Shown here: positions 44,978 to 56,699 of the stretch, in pieces
Layout: each line of letters starts with the position of its first letter
Position numbering within the stretch: the stretch's first letter is position 1
Assembly: GCF_023159225.1 (NCBI RefSeq)
Contig: NC_063161.1
Span: 120,442,958-120,506,957, forward strand
Direction: 5' to 3'
Length of the DNA: 64,000 nucleotides
Source: Perognathus longimembris pacificus
Taxonomy: Eukaryota; Chordata; Mammalia; Rodentia; Heteromyidae
The notes under the pieces: model-generated
Database searches by the model: none
What the model was told of the DNA's origin: nothing
The model's input: only the letters and a program-made list of their open reading frames with translations
Program-made: the position numbers and the translations under genes

Positions 44978-45509
44978 GTAAGCCACGCGGGGAGATGGGC
45001 TGCTTTCCCTCCGCTGCTTGGTGCCACTGGTTGTGGAGCCGCGAGGTCGCAGCCACCGGTGGCCGGGGTTACCTGGCGTTGAGGGCGACTGAGGCCCTGG
45101 GGCTGTGCTGTGAGAACCGGCGGTGGAGCGTGTGGCGGCAGGCCCGCGTCGCTGTGTGGGGGTGGCGGGGAAGGGGAAGGACCTGCTGTCTCCTTAGCCC
45201 TGGCCTGTGCGGATCTGCCCGTAGGGCAAGGCCTTCCGCGGTCGGAGAGCTCGGAGATGCCTGGGGCAGAGCTGGCTGCTGAAGCACCCGGTGGCGTCCG
45301 GATTCGGGAGCCTGGTGGCGCGATCCTTGCTTACTTACCTCCCTCAGCTTGCCGTCGTCCCTCCTTTCCTCTCTGGGTTCTCCGGTCGCGGGCCGTCCCA
45401 GGAATTCGGGTCGCCTTTGGCCGCCTCGGCCTCGGTCCGCTTCCCCAGGCCACTGTCACCTCCCCGCGACGGGACGCATGGGCAGATTGGGTCCACTGTA
45501 ATTAATGCA

Positions 45510-46980
45510 AAGGCTTCTTAGTCAGCAGAGCCTTTTTGCAGACCTCCTGGTTGTTTTTGTTTCTGTTTCCGGCTCTGTTCTTAACTTGGCACGAGTTTCC
45601 TGGAGAAAGTATATATATGTTTTGAAATGTCCGCAAAGGCGAGGTGGAGTTATGCAGAGACTTGAAGTTATGTTGCATCTACTCTCCGAGAGTTAACATC
45701 TGTCGTGGCGTATCCTGGTCCCTCAACTTCTGTTCCTGAATTGGGAGGTCTTGAAACCAATGAAGTCATCCTGTCAGTTATGCACTTATTCACTCATTCA
45801 TTGCAAACTTTTTTTTTTTTTTTGATAATTTTCTTGATAGAGTTTTATGCCAGATGCTAAAATCGGCATTGCCTTCTTCCCCACTCCTGGTTTAATCAGT
45901 CCCTTTTAGTTGTCTGAATTTTGATAAGATTTAAGATGGAACGTTTTGTTGGTGATGGTTCAATTTCATTAAGTAGCTACAGCCCAGGGCTTTTTCTGAG
46001 ACCACATTCAGGTTTCCTGGCTTTCACTCTAGTAAGCGTTGAAAGGCTGTGGTCCTGAGAGCTAACCCCACCAATAATATCACAAAAGGCTACAAGTCCC
46101 CTCTCTATGGGTGAGGAAATGCAATTAGAAGTATTCTGTAATTTTGAAATGTTAAAAGGAGAGAGGTTGAGCATAAAACATAATTACTGCACTGTGGTAA
46201 CTATTGGGTACTATCTTAAAAACACAGTATGTATTTTATGATTATATGTTTTACTATTGCAGTGAACACTGGATCTGTCCACATTCACTTTTTGGCTAGC
46301 AAGCAGGAGCATGGTTATAATTTTGATTGGCATCCACTTTCTGCAAAGCAAGCACTGACTTATTTTGAGATGTAATAATCATGAGGTTCTTTTTTTTAGT
46401 GTAAAGGTAAGGCACAGAAACAATATGTTTAAGGAGGCAGTTTTCCAAGCATTCGTGACCTGCTTGGGTAGGTTGCTGGTGTCTAAAACCTCTCTTGAGT
46501 GTTATGTGGTTAATGTCACCGTTATGTGGCTGTCAGTCCCGTTGTTTATTTTAACATTTATCACTCTGACATTTACTGTATTTAATTGAGATGTAATAGT
46601 TTTCCATAGGGAAATGGGTATTTTCCATGGCTAATGGTATCATTTCATTTTTTTCTAGGTATTTTTAAAAAAATAATTCTGAAATAACATTCATAGCTCA
46701 TAATACTTTTTGGAATTGTTCAGAACCCATTAGTTTAATTGAATTGTTTATACCATTATTAGGGATTTGGAAAATGTGAACTGTGTTCGTGTGGTATACT
46801 TAAAACATTCAGATCCAGAGATATATAATATAATTTTATATAGTATAGTTGTGGAAGTGTAAGATTAATGTATAAGTAGTAAATTAGAAGGCTGTTCTAT
46901 ATACTATCCCCATGAAATGAAACAGTATTTTCTAAGAGAATAGGACAAGGCTTATTTACCAATTTCCCCCTATTTAAATT
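45510..46980. other. Single-copy intronic block
   Basis: Repeat-poor region downstream of the CpG island. No exon or repeat family recognised. Confidence 0.45.
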
Positions 46981-47000
46981 ATTGCAAGCAACAACATTTT

Positions 47001-47225
47001 GAGGTGAGTTTTTTTGTTTGTTTGTTTTTTTGTTTTTGCCAGTCCTGGGGCTTGAAATCAGGGCCTGAGCACTGTCCTTGGCTTCCTTTTGCTCAAGGCT
47101 AGTACTCTACCACTTGAGCCACAGCGCCACTTCTGGCTTTTTCTGTATGTGTGGTGCTGAGGAATCGAACCCAGGGCTTCATGTATATGAGGTGAGCACT
47201 TTACCACTAGGCCATATTCCCAGCA
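47001..47225 (-). mobile_element. IDL-Geo SINE
   Basis: Reverse full element. The duplication is GCAACAACATTTT (46988-47000) and GCAACAGCATTTT (47226-47238), with one mismatch. Confidence 0.94.
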
Positions 47226-47759
47226 GCAACAGCATTTTAAAGCAGTATGGAAGATCTTATCTATTTTTAGACTGGGCTGAAACAATTTTACATATTGAGT
47301 GGCCCATATACTTTTGGCCTCAAAAAGTTTTAGACTATTCCAAGTAACATTTGAAGTAATAAAATGTTTTGTGATTTTTTAATAGTTTATTAATTTATAT
47401 TTGCTTTCATTCAATAGCCTTACTTTGTTACTTAGTTACAGATGCCCCATGATTTTTGACATTGTAAATTACATATTATTGAAAATGCATTTAATACATC
47501 ATTTTAACTACATAGGATACCGTACAATACTGGCTGTTTACTCATGTGATCAGGTGGCTGACTGAGAGCTGCTGCTTGTTGCTACTGGAGCCCATTGAGC
47601 TAAGCTTAGGAATGAACAAAATTCAACATTTGAAGTACAGTTTCTGCTAAGTATATATTGCCTTTGTAGCATTCTAAAGTTGAAAAAAATCATTAGTTAA
47701 ACTATTATAGTTAGGACTGTGTATTTTGAAAAATTTTAACATCTTTAACTTTACATTTT

Positions 47760-47895
47760 CTATAGGACTGGGTATGTTCCTGTAGTTCTAACTATATGAG
47801 TGAGACTGAGGCAAAAGGACCACTTGAGCTTAGGAGTTTGGAAAGAGTCTGGACAACATATGAAACCTTGGCTCTTAAGCAGAAAAAAAAAAAAA
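47760..47895 (+). mobile_element. 7SL-derived monomer (B1/FLAM-like)
   Basis: GGACCACTTGAGCTTAGGAG and CTGGACAACATATGAAACC, then a 13-A run. Looks like an old 7SL-derived monomer. Confidence 0.68.
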
Positions 47896-47936
47896 TTCTT
47901 CCTTCCCTTCTCCTTTTCTCCTCCTTCCTCTTCCTG

Positions 47937-48150
47937 TTTTTTTTTTTTTTTTTTTTTTGGCCAGTACTGGGGCTTGAAGTCAGGGCCTGAGCACTGTCCC
48001 TGGCTTCTTTTTGCTCAAGGCTAGCACTCTACCACTTGAGCTACAGTGTCACTTCTGGCTTTTTCTGTGTATGTGGTACTGAGGAATTGAACCCAGGGCT
48101 TTATGCATGCTAGGCAAGCACTCTATCACAAGGCCACATTCCCAACCCCC
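47937..48150 (-). mobile_element. IDL-Geo SINE
   Basis: A T-run (47937-47957), Geo arm and ID-like arm ending CCACATTCCCAACCCC. Confidence 0.93.
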
Positions 48151-48154
48151 TTCT

Positions 48155-48300
48155 TTCTTTTTTTGAAACAAGGTTTTAACTATATAGCTCAGGCAAACCT
48201 AGAACTTACTGTGTAGCTCAAGCTGGCCTTGAACTCACAGTCTTCCTGCCTTAGCTTCCTCAATCCTGGGATTACAGTAATGCATCTCAATGCCCAATGT
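48155..48300 (-). mobile_element. B1 SINE
   Basis: TTGAAACAAGGTTTTAACTA, TGGCCTTGAACTCACAGTC and ATCCTGGGATTACAG. A partial duplication of the 'tagctca' region gives it extra length. Confidence 0.82.
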
Positions 48301-48304
48301 ACAT

Positions 48305-49340
48305 TTCTAATATTTTCTCACAGAACATCAATAAAGCCAAGATGGTAGATTTTGCTGTGTATATATGGTAGGAATCAATACACGAAGTTAAACATATTGG
48401 CAAGAGAATGATTGAAGTGATAGAATATGAAATTTAGACTGCATGAGGATTGCCAGAAGGAGGCAGAATGATAGAAAATAATTGCTTCAAAGAATTACAG
48501 ATTGGAACGAAGTAAACATACTGTTGTTTGTAGGTAAAAGAGAGACAACTTGAAGAATTCTCTGGCCAAAGAATATAGCTACCATCTTTTGATGGTTTGA
48601 AACCTTACTTTGAATTTTGAATCTTTTGAATCAGATTAGTGACATGCAGTGAAGAGAGCTACAGCTCCTAGTCTATGTAATTGATAATTGACAGCATACT
48701 ATTGGTAAGCTATGATGTTTGGAGAGTTTGATGCATTCAATGCATTTTAAACTTCTGAAAATTTCAATTTATAATGGTTTTGAGATGTAATCCCATGTAA
48801 ATTGGGAATTACTTGTTGGAGTTAAGAATTAGGGTGCTGGTGGGTTATAGGGTTTAGGCAGCAGATAAGGGTAGTTGAAACAGAAATGTTCAAGGATAAC
48901 CAGACTGGATTATTGGCTAGATCATTCATCTAGTCATTGACACCAGACTCATCTAGACTTAGGGAAGAGTGAGGAGAGGTAGATTCTGATCTTGGTTCCT
49001 TAACCAAGATGGCTACATAAGTGCAAGATGAAGACACATGGATATCAGACTCTTGGAACAGGGATATGAGGGTAATCAGTATGGAAACATCCTTCTGGGC
49101 CTTCGAGATTCAAAGAATGATTCATCTCTTATGAGGGCCACTGAAGAGAGTTCAGTTTTAATTAACAAATAATGAAGAGACTAAGGATATAATGAAGTTT
49201 GTTGTCTGCTTCCCAAATCAGAAAGGCCGGGAGGGACGGAAAAATATTGGATGGAGAGGATGATAGGTTCAAAGTAGTCTTATTTAGGTTTACATGTAAC
49301 AGGGCATTTCTGAAGCACATAGACTTGAATTTCTAAAAAG
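48305..49340. other. Intronic block without recognised features
   Basis: Purine-rich single-copy or strongly diverged repeat sequence. No exon-like frame found. Confidence 0.4.
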
Positions 49341-49360
49341 TAGTTTGGATTTCAAGTTTT

Positions 49361-49574
49361 TTTTTTTTGTTGTTTTTTTTTTGCCAGTCCTGGGCCTTGG
49401 ACTCAGGGCCTGAGCACTGTCCCTGGTTTCTTTTTGTTCAAGGCTAGCACTCTGCCACTTGAGCCACAGCGCCACTTCTGGCTGTTTTCTATATATGTGG
49501 TGCTGGGGAATTGAACCCAGGGCTTCGTGTATATAAAGCAGGTGCTCTTGCCACTAGGCCGTATTCCCAGCCCC
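49361..49574 (-). mobile_element. IDL-Geo SINE
   Basis: Complete reverse element with a perfect 15-bp duplication TGGATTTCAAGTTTT at 49346-49360 and 49575-49589. Confidence 0.96.
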
Positions 49575-49711
49575 TGGATTTCAAGTTTTGATCAAACCTC
49601 TAGTCAGTCTTTATCCACCAAAATAGTCTATTGCCTTTTCCTTTTCCTTTCTCTTCTCCTTCCCCTTCCTACCCTCTCTCTCTTCCTCACCTCCTCCTCT
49701 CTTCTTTTTTT

Positions 49712-49713
<2 letters not shown>

Positions 49714-49744
<31 letters not shown>
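49714..49744. repeat. (GA)n microsatellite
   Basis: About 15 GA units in the tail position of the interrupted reverse SINE remnant at 49745-49781. Confidence 0.93.
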
Positions 49745-49747
<3 letters not shown>

Positions 49748-49781
49748 GTGTGTGTTGGTCCTTGAGCTTGAACTCAGGGCC
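49745..49781 (-). mobile_element. Start of a Geo-type SINE cut by an LTR
   Basis: GGTCCTTGAGCTTGAACTCA and GGGCC match the 3' end of a reverse Geo arm. The expected continuation (GAGCACTGTCC) is replaced by LTR sequence at 49782. Confidence 0.65.
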
Positions 49782-50215
49782 TGGGCCGAAAACCGACAGG
49801 GTACCAAGAAGGAGTGTGGAATCTGCGCAGGAGTGAGAGACATGGAGTTAAAAGTGATGAGTTAGTCTCTGGCCCAAATAGCTCAGAGGTCTTTATTTAT
49901 ACTATTTTTAAGCAGGAAAATGGTTACATAAAATCATCTATTTATTTAAAGCAAGCATCTTTTACACATGACTCCAAGGTTTTTTCTTTTCCAGTAAACT
50001 CTGACCAATTGTTTGTAGCTCAGCTGTCTATAGTTATTGTAACATATCCTGTCTGACTAGACACTGGGTTTCTAACCACAATAAAGCTTTGGTCAGAGGT
50101 GTGAGATCTCTTTATCTTAAAGCTTGCAGTTTCTGCATTATTTTTTATTTATTCTACTAAATGCCAAGTAAGTTAACCAAATATTTAACATGGTCAGTAA
50201 TTGTAAAAAATCTCA
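49782..50215 (-). mobile_element. 3' LTR of an endogenous retrovirus
   Basis: Read on the minus strand, the element starts TGAGATTTTT near 50215. It has a combined TATA/polyadenylation-like GTATAAATAAAG (about 49901-49890) and ends CGGCCCA at 49782. A purine-rich tract lies just upstream (50221-50236), as expected for a polypurine tract beside a 3' LTR. Class II affinity is a guess from layout. It abuts a cut SINE, so it is the outer edge of an insertion. Confidence 0.55.
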
Positions 50216-50220
50216 AAGGG

Positions 50221-50236
50221 CCTCTCTCTTTTTTGT
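50221..50236 (-). other. Polypurine tract of the ERV
   Basis: Minus-strand AAAAAAGAGAGAGG directly upstream of the inferred LTR start. A few bases separate it from the TG. Confidence 0.4.
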
Positions 50237-50239
50237 AAT

Positions 50240-51115
50240 TGTGCTTTAAAATCCATTATCCTTTCACTTCACTGTCAGGTTCAAAATAGGCATAAGTACA
50301 TCTTTTTTGTGGATGTTCTCCTGCACACATTTCCTTCTTTAAGCACTATTGCAACTGTTTACCCATTTTTCCTTTTTTATGTTAGGTCATTTGTGCACCA
50401 TGGCTTTCCAAACCGCCATATTCTCTCCCAAATAGAAAGATTTGTGCATCTCACTGTTTTGCCATTAATCCTAATTTCCTTCCCTTTCTCCCTTATGGTC
50501 ATAATATCCTGTCCAAAATCTTTCCAGGCTAGGTGTGGTCAACAACCTTTTCCTATTAACTGCTGCTCCTGTGGGGGCCTTCCAAATCCTACTTCCTATT
50601 ATATGTGCCTCATAGAAAGGTCCCCCATGGTGGGAATTAATGGTTTCTCTTTTGTGGATGGGATCGTATGGCCCCAAATACCAAGTCCAAATTTTGAGAT
50701 TTGAGATGGGTTTTCTAGCTTTTAAAGCTACGGGCTTGGGAGGCTTGTTGGACCCTTGGTTTTTCTCTTCATCACTAATAGATTTCTAAGTTGCTCATAT
50801 AACTCTTTTGCAGTTTTTTCCCTTTGAAGCAATCCTGGGCTTTAAGACCTGCCATTTCCCCCACTGGTGAGGTAGTAGTTATTTTTGTGTCAGTCACATA
50901 GTCATGCACTTTCTTCTCTACAGTGCCATTATCTCCCAGACACTATGTTACAAATACAAATATACTAATTATAAAGCATGTCTTTAGCAATGTGAGAAGT
51001 AAAAGAAGCAAATGCCCTCTCAGCCTGGGCCTCGCCTATGAGGCTTTTCCTCCCCCCAGATCCATATCAAATGGATGGAAGGTGACGTGAGGCGCCTCCA
51101 GGTATTTAACTATTT
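50240..51115 (-). mobile_element. ERV internal 3' remnant (degraded, possibly envelope region)
   Basis: Non-SINE sequence in the position expected for the 3' internal part of the provirus. Minus-strand frames are short and broken by stops (for example a 68-codon frame at 50471-50677), so no functional protein is possible. The envelope assignment rests only on position next to the 3' LTR. The 5' part of the provirus and a 5' LTR are missing. The left limit is uncertain. Confidence 0.35.
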
Positions 51116-51119
51116 TTAA

Positions 51120-51945
51120 GTTGTGTGGGAAAGTAAGGACTTAGAAGACCAGTGAGGACTTAAAGGGATTGGAAATTGAGACTGTGGTAGATAGATATGA
51201 TGGTAGCACTGTTACTGGGTATCAATGTGAATCTGGGTTCAGCTAAGCATATAAATGTGAACATTTGTAGTGTGTAGTCAAGATTGGCCCCAAATAAAGT
51301 CGAACCTATGAAACTTGGACTGTGTAGTTGGCATTTTTTTCATTATGTAGTATTTCCTTGTTGATAAGAACAAAAGTAAATTGTACTTCATGGATTTAGG
51401 GGACGTGTACTTTCTACATTACTTTAAAAATAGTTGACTAACTCCTTTAGTTTTCTGTATCTAAGTGTATTATGGCTTCTTTCATTTATCTGAACCAAAC
51501 CAAACCTTTGGAATAATCTTTGATCTAATATTTTACATCTATCTTCTGTCGAAGTATATCTAAATTACTACCTATCATAAAACTGAAACTTGATACTCTT
51601 TGACCAAGTGGTGACCTGGGGTATAAGTAGAGACTATAGTTACAAATAATGTGTTGTATACTTGAAATTAACCAAGCATAGATCTCAAGTTTTCCAAAAG
51701 TATACACATACACACATACACCTAAATATAAAATGATATCTATGCTAGCTTGATTGAAGTTATTTGTTTTATAATGTTTACATATATAAAATATAACATT
51801 TATGCCCTCAATAGCTATAGTTGTGTTGTCATCCATAACTCAATAAGCCTGAAAAATTATTAAGAACAAAGTATATGAATTTAAAGTCTGAACTCTTTTT
51901 CCCATTGCTACCGCTATACTATCTTCCAAAACAATTTCTTTCCTG
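51120..51945. other. Intronic block without recognised features
   Basis: AT-rich, no repeat family assigned. Confidence 0.35.
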
Positions 51946-51989
51946 TATATTGCAGTAACAACCTCCTACTGGTGTCCCTTTTTCTTTTG

Positions 51990-51990
<1 letters not shown>

Positions 51991-52026
<36 letters not shown>
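51991..52026. repeat. (GT)n microsatellite
   Basis: Eighteen TG units inside the L2 fragment. Confidence 0.95.
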
Positions 52027-52028
<2 letters not shown>

Positions 52029-52231
52029 GTCTGTTTTACATAGAAGCCACAATGATCTTTTAAAAAATGGCAGTCAGATATGCTATCTCTGTGTCCTAAA
52101 TGCTCCACACCATTCAAGAACATGTAAAGTTACACAGCAAAGCCCCTAGAGAGGCTCTCTTGGCTGGTTCACTGCTTCATATTGTGGTCTCATTGCCCAA
52201 CTGGTTAGCTTTATCCAACCACGCTGATGTC

Positions 52232-52482
52232 TTTTTTTTTTTTTTTTTTTTGTTAGTCATGGGGCTTGAACTTGGCCTGGGTGAGCTCCCAGAGCTCTTC
52301 TTCTCAAGGCCAGTGCTCTACCATTTTGAGCCACAGCACCACTTCCTTTTTTCTGCTGGTTAATTGGAGATAAGAATCTCATAGACGTTTCTGCTCTGGC
52401 TGACTTTGAACTGTGATCCTCCGACCTCAGCCTCCTGAGAGACTGGGATTACAGATGTGAACTACCAGCACCTGGCTTTTTA
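52232..52482 (-). mobile_element. B1-like/Geo composite SINE
   Basis: T-run, Geo arm (GCTCTACCATTTTGAGCCAC) and B1-like arm (GGTTAATTGGAGATAAGAAT, CAGCCTCCTGAGAGACTGGG). Confidence 0.9.
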
Positions 52483-52644
52483 TCTTTTTTTCCACATTGG
52501 TGTCCCTTATCTTCCATAAACTTACTAAATATGCTTAACTTTCTATGCCAGAGCACTTAACTTAGTGTTCTTTCTGTCTGAAATGCTCTTTATTTCAGGT
52601 ATCATATCAAAAAGATTTTTCTTTATTTGACCGATGCAAAACAT

Positions 52645-53280
52645 GTAAAACCCCTCTGAAATGTACTTACTGGCGACTTCAAATTTAAACTTCGAGATAA
52701 TGTATGTGCATTGGAAAACTAAAGCACTATAAAATAGATAACTCTGTGTTTCAGTTTAACCAATTAAAATTACATACCCTCTAGACCTAGGCTAGTGTAT
52801 TTGATTAAAATGAGTGGAGGAAGTTAAATGTACTGGAGGAACATTTAAATTTTTTTTAGGAGCAGATAAATTAATATATTGGCAAAAAGAATCATAGTTA
52901 ATTCTATTAGCTTACTCCTTTGGATCTCTCTTACTCCTTTGAATCTCTATAAGTAATAATACCTCAAAAGTGTGACTTATAAAGTAGTTCTTACTAAACA
53001 GTATAATTGCATTAAGTGATATTTAAAAAGGTGTCTTGGTGCTAACATGAAACTGCCTGTTTAGACAGTGATAAAATATTGTTTTAAGTAAGTAAATGTG
53101 ATCTCTATTTTATTGAGATTAATAAAATTCATTTTATGTTTTTATTTGAAGAGAATTCTATTTAATATGAAAGTAATTTATCTACTGTGGAAAAGCAATA
53201 AAAGGAGCAACTGAAAGAGGAAGAGTAGGATGTAATCTCCCATCATTTTATTATTCAGAAATAATCTTTAATATGTACCT
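52645..53280. other. AT-rich intronic block
   Basis: No repeat family or exon recognised. Confidence 0.4.
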
Positions 53281-53295
53281 TGTCATTTTTTTCTT

Positions 53296-53503
53296 CTTTC
53301 TTTTTTTTTTTTTGCCAGTCCTGGGGCTTGGACTCAGGGCCTGAGCACTGTCCCTGGCTTCTTTTTGCTCACGGCTAGCACTCTGCCACTTGAGCCACAG
53401 TGCCACTTCTGGCCATTTTCTGTATATGTGGTGCTGGGGAATCGAACCCAGGGCCTCATGTATATGAGGCAGGCACTCTTGCCACTAGGCCATATCCCCA
53501 GCC
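53296..53503 (-). mobile_element. IDL-Geo SINE
   Basis: Complete reverse element with a perfect 14-bp duplication GTCATTTTTTTCTT at 53282-53295 and 53504-53517. Confidence 0.96.
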
Positions 53504-53519
53504 CAGTCATTTTTTTCTT

Positions 53520-54025
53520 AATCCTGTGTGTGTATGTAGAAATCTTGGTTGGGTTAAGATTGTATATGAAAATATTTGTGTCATAAATATTGCTTTAAAT
53601 TATAGATTAATATTTGATCTGTATATTTCATGATTATATTTTAGATTAATCAGTAAATACTTTTGCTGAAGCCATGCTTGTTCTTTGGCCTTATGTATTC
53701 CTTCATTTTGCTGAGGTTTCCTGTGAAATAAGAGTGTGGTGGGTAGAGTTTGGTGAGACTCATGGTCCTGGGAACCACAAGAACTCTTACTTATTTCTGT
53801 GGTTTTTCTTCCTGAGCTTCTCTGATCTTTGAGGGTTTTGGTGTTAGTTTGGAAGTAAGCCAGATTGGGAACAATTTCACATGTAGTGTTTTGATCTGGA
53901 CTGAGAGGCAGAATTAGACTTTGAGAGTGAAATGGAACTCTTTGAACATTGACTTCATTGTTAGTTGCTGGGCTATGGAGAGGCTAGGGCTCTTTATCTA
54001 GTTAGTCATTTACTTCTGATAGTGT
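53520..54025. other. Intronic block without recognised features
   Basis: Single-copy or diverged sequence. Confidence 0.4.
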
Positions 54026-54044
54026 TATAAAAAGTTCCATTAAG

Positions 54045-54241
54045 GGGCTGGGAATATGGCCTAGTAGTAAAGTGCTCACCATGTATACATGAAGCCCTGG
54101 GTTCGATTCCTCAGTATCACATACATAGAAAAGGCCAGGGGTGGCACTGTGGCTCAAGTGGCAGAGTGCTAGCCTTGAGCAAAAAGAAGCCAGGGACAGT
54201 GCTCAGGCCCTGAGTTCAAGCTCCAGGACTGGCAAAAACCC
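54045..54241 (+). mobile_element. IDL-Geo SINE
   Basis: Full element. The duplication is AAAAAGTTCCATTAAG (54029-54044) and AAAAAGTTCTATTAAG (54242-54257), with one mismatch. Confidence 0.96.
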
Positions 54242-54365
54242 AAAAAGTTCTATTAAGCTTAGACATACTTGAAAATAGCATGTATTGTTAAAAATTTGTG
54301 GAAGTTAAACTCTCATGAGTAAACTCATATTACTCCACAACTTCTTTGTTTAAATGGAATTCTCA

Positions 54366-54440
54366 GGGCTGGGATAAAGCTAATGGTTCAGTACATGCTT
54401 CGCATTTATGGAGAACCAGACTTAATTTCTAGCACCAGCT
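54366..54440 (+). mobile_element. Degenerate ID-like monomer
   Basis: AGGGCTGGGATAAAGCTAAT and ACTTAATTTCTAGCACCAGC. Confidence 0.6.
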
Positions 54441-54444
54441 TCTT

Positions 54445-56000
54445 CGTAGCTACCTCCTTGCTTTGTGTTTTACACCCCTCCCCTCAACAAAAACTACAAC
54501 AGAAGCAAAATTCCCCACAAGAAACATAAATTAGCTTTAGATGAGTGATATTCAACATTCTATACTCTGTTGATAGAGAGCATCGATATTTCATTCCTGT
54601 ATCCTCATTGCTGTTTTGTATCTATGTGGTAATGTGAAACAATTTACTAATGATTGAGTGATTGGGAAAGTTAGTTAATATCAGCATTTTTAAGCATCCT
54701 GCAAATGAAAATAGCTATGAGTAAGGCTAACTGTTAAAGATTAGTAAATGTTACTTCCTTGGGTAATTATATATTTAAAATGTCTTTTACCCCATTGTGA
54801 AATCACAGAGGTGAGGCTGTGAATTTTTTAAGGGCTGTAGCACATAGATTAAGAGCAGAGCTGTGATTAAATAATAGCTGTCAACTGAAGCACTCATGTA
54901 AAACTTATAATGTATTCAAGTAACAAAGACCCATTTTCTATTTCTATTAGATGCAGCTGGAAATAGTGAAGGAAGTCTTGTGAACTTTGCACATTTTTTT
55001 GAAATATTTTTATAATATACCAAGATGGAAAACAGTATAATAAAATCTCATTAAGATGTATTTTGCCGATTTGGAGTTTATGCTTACCAAAATTCACCTT
55101 TGTAATACCAGCATGTAAGCTTTTTGCTCAGTTAAAACAACAACAACAAACCGAAAGCTGCGAGTAAAGAATATACCTAAAATCAACTAATTATCTTCCA
55201 ACCCTAAATATACTGGTAACTAAATTCATGCTTACTATATTAATTTGGAAATAAAGTTGTTTAAATTTTATTTTTCTACTTGGTTCTTATTTATTTTGGT
55301 CTCTTGTGAATCTTAGTGGAAAAGACATAAATTATCTTATTTCTTTCTATTTTGGACAGTTGATCTGGAAATGAACAATCCTGCCTTATTTTGAGTCATT
55401 TTAAAAAACAGTTTTTCAATCAATTCTGTATTATTGTGAGCAAGACACAGAAACTCCAGAGATTTGAAAGTGCAGGATGAAAATGCTGCGGCTTTGGCAA
55501 GAGAGGAGTCTTCCTATTTGAGCTACTTCTTCACTGGCTTTTAAGGTCTGAGTAGATACAGCTACTAAACAAGTGGCTACCGCCCTTCAAAATGAGAGAA
55601 GTCTTCCATATATTGAAGAGAGTTTATAATCTTCTGAGAGCTGAAAGGGACATTAAGGACTGAGCTACTTCTCTGGTTTTTCCCCTCTATACCATATACT
55701 CATAATTTCCTTTTGCTAGGAACATGATGCCAAGTTGTAGTTCAAGCAGTTTTCTGAGGCAGCTGCAGGAACTGAGAAAACATGCAATAGCTTCCTTTTG
55801 CTCTTCCACCTTTTGGACATTGGAATACTTGCTTAACATTCCATTGTTATTCCAACCACTGTGTTTCTACAAGTGGATTCATTCAGACATAGATTTCTCT
55901 GTCCCCTTGAACTTAATTTTGAACACAATGAGGTTACTTGCCAACCAAGCATTCATTTGTGGCAATATAGCCATATGTGTATAGTGTTTGAGAAGACATT
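54445..56000. other. Intronic block, mostly unassigned
   Basis: An 86-codon plus-strand frame at 55724-55984 (starting MMPSCSSSSFLRQLQELRK) has no recognised homology and no clear acceptor, and is not called a gene. The 55370-55720 part may be an old repeat. Confidence 0.35.
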
Positions 56001-56004
56001 TGGA

Positions 56005-56217
56005 CAAATAATTGTTTTCAGGCTGAACTCGGGTCCTGAAATTGTACCTGAGCTTTTGTGATTAAGGCTACCACTTGAAGCCACAACTCCACTTCTGGGG
56101 TTTTTTTTGGTAGTTAATTTGAGATGAGAGTCTCACAGATTTTCCTGAATGGAGATCCTCAGATATCAGCCTCCTGAGTTGCTAGGATTACAGGCATGAG
56201 CCACCTGCACCTGGCTT
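56005..56217 (-). mobile_element. B1-like/Geo composite SINE
   Basis: CCACTTGAAGCCACAACTCC, TAATTTGAGATGAGAGTCTC and GCTAGGATTACAGGCATGAG. Confidence 0.85.
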
Positions 56218-56219
56218 TA

Positions 56220-56690
56220 TCTTTAAGAAACGGAAAATGCAAATATGAAAGTGTTGCTGTTAGGGTCAGGAAAGGCTGAGTCTAGTTGCCAGGCTGGCAG
56301 CAGTGGATCTTTATCCTTTATGAGATGCTCATTGAACTTAAATTTGAATTGTCACTGAAGAAAGTGTAAAAATCCAGGAACATTTGTAAGAATAGGAAAT
56401 GTATTGCTGGTGATTGAACCACAGAGATGAGGGTAGAGTGATAAGTTTTATGTTCTAAGAACAAAGTACTTCTGTAATATGTAACTTTTGCAAACTAGTC
56501 TTCATCACTTTTTTTTTAAGCATTGCAGTATATTCAGAGATAGAACTGTTTACATATGCTGGTTAGCTACTTTGGAATTTAACATTGTACATGCAAACCT
56601 AGGTTTGCTCAGGCTGCCTTTAAAACTTTCTTAGTGCTGATACTGTCTGCATGAGCCCCAAGGTCCAGTTCAAATCTAGCTGTTCTTTTA
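56220..56690. other. Intronic block without recognised features
   Basis: No repeat family or exon recognised. Confidence 0.35.
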
Positions 56691-56699
56691 AAAATTAAC

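Larger units (their letters stand above)
44740..45500 (+). promoter_or_regulatory. CpG island, putative FOCAD promoter
   Basis: About 750 bp of high CpG density in AT-rich surroundings. It contains an NRF1-type motif (44807-44817) and GC boxes (CCCCGCCCCC near 44900, GGCGGGGCGGGCC near 44922), with no TATA box. The features suit a housekeeping promoter. Minus-strand GC content and motifs would also allow divergent transcription. Confidence 0.82.
51950..52640 (+). mobile_element. L2 LINE 3' fragment, split by a SINE
   Basis: AACAACCTCCTACTGGTGTC, AGCCACAATGATCTTTTAAA and, after the SINE, TTCTTTCTGTCTGAAATGCT follow the order of the ancient L2 3' end. A (GT)n tract (51991-52026) also interrupts it. 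Confidence 0.75.

Noticed and set aside
55724..55984. 86-codon plus-strand frame considered as a FOCAD coding exon
   Set aside because: Does not match what I recall of the focadhesin N-terminus and lacks a convincing acceptor and donor.
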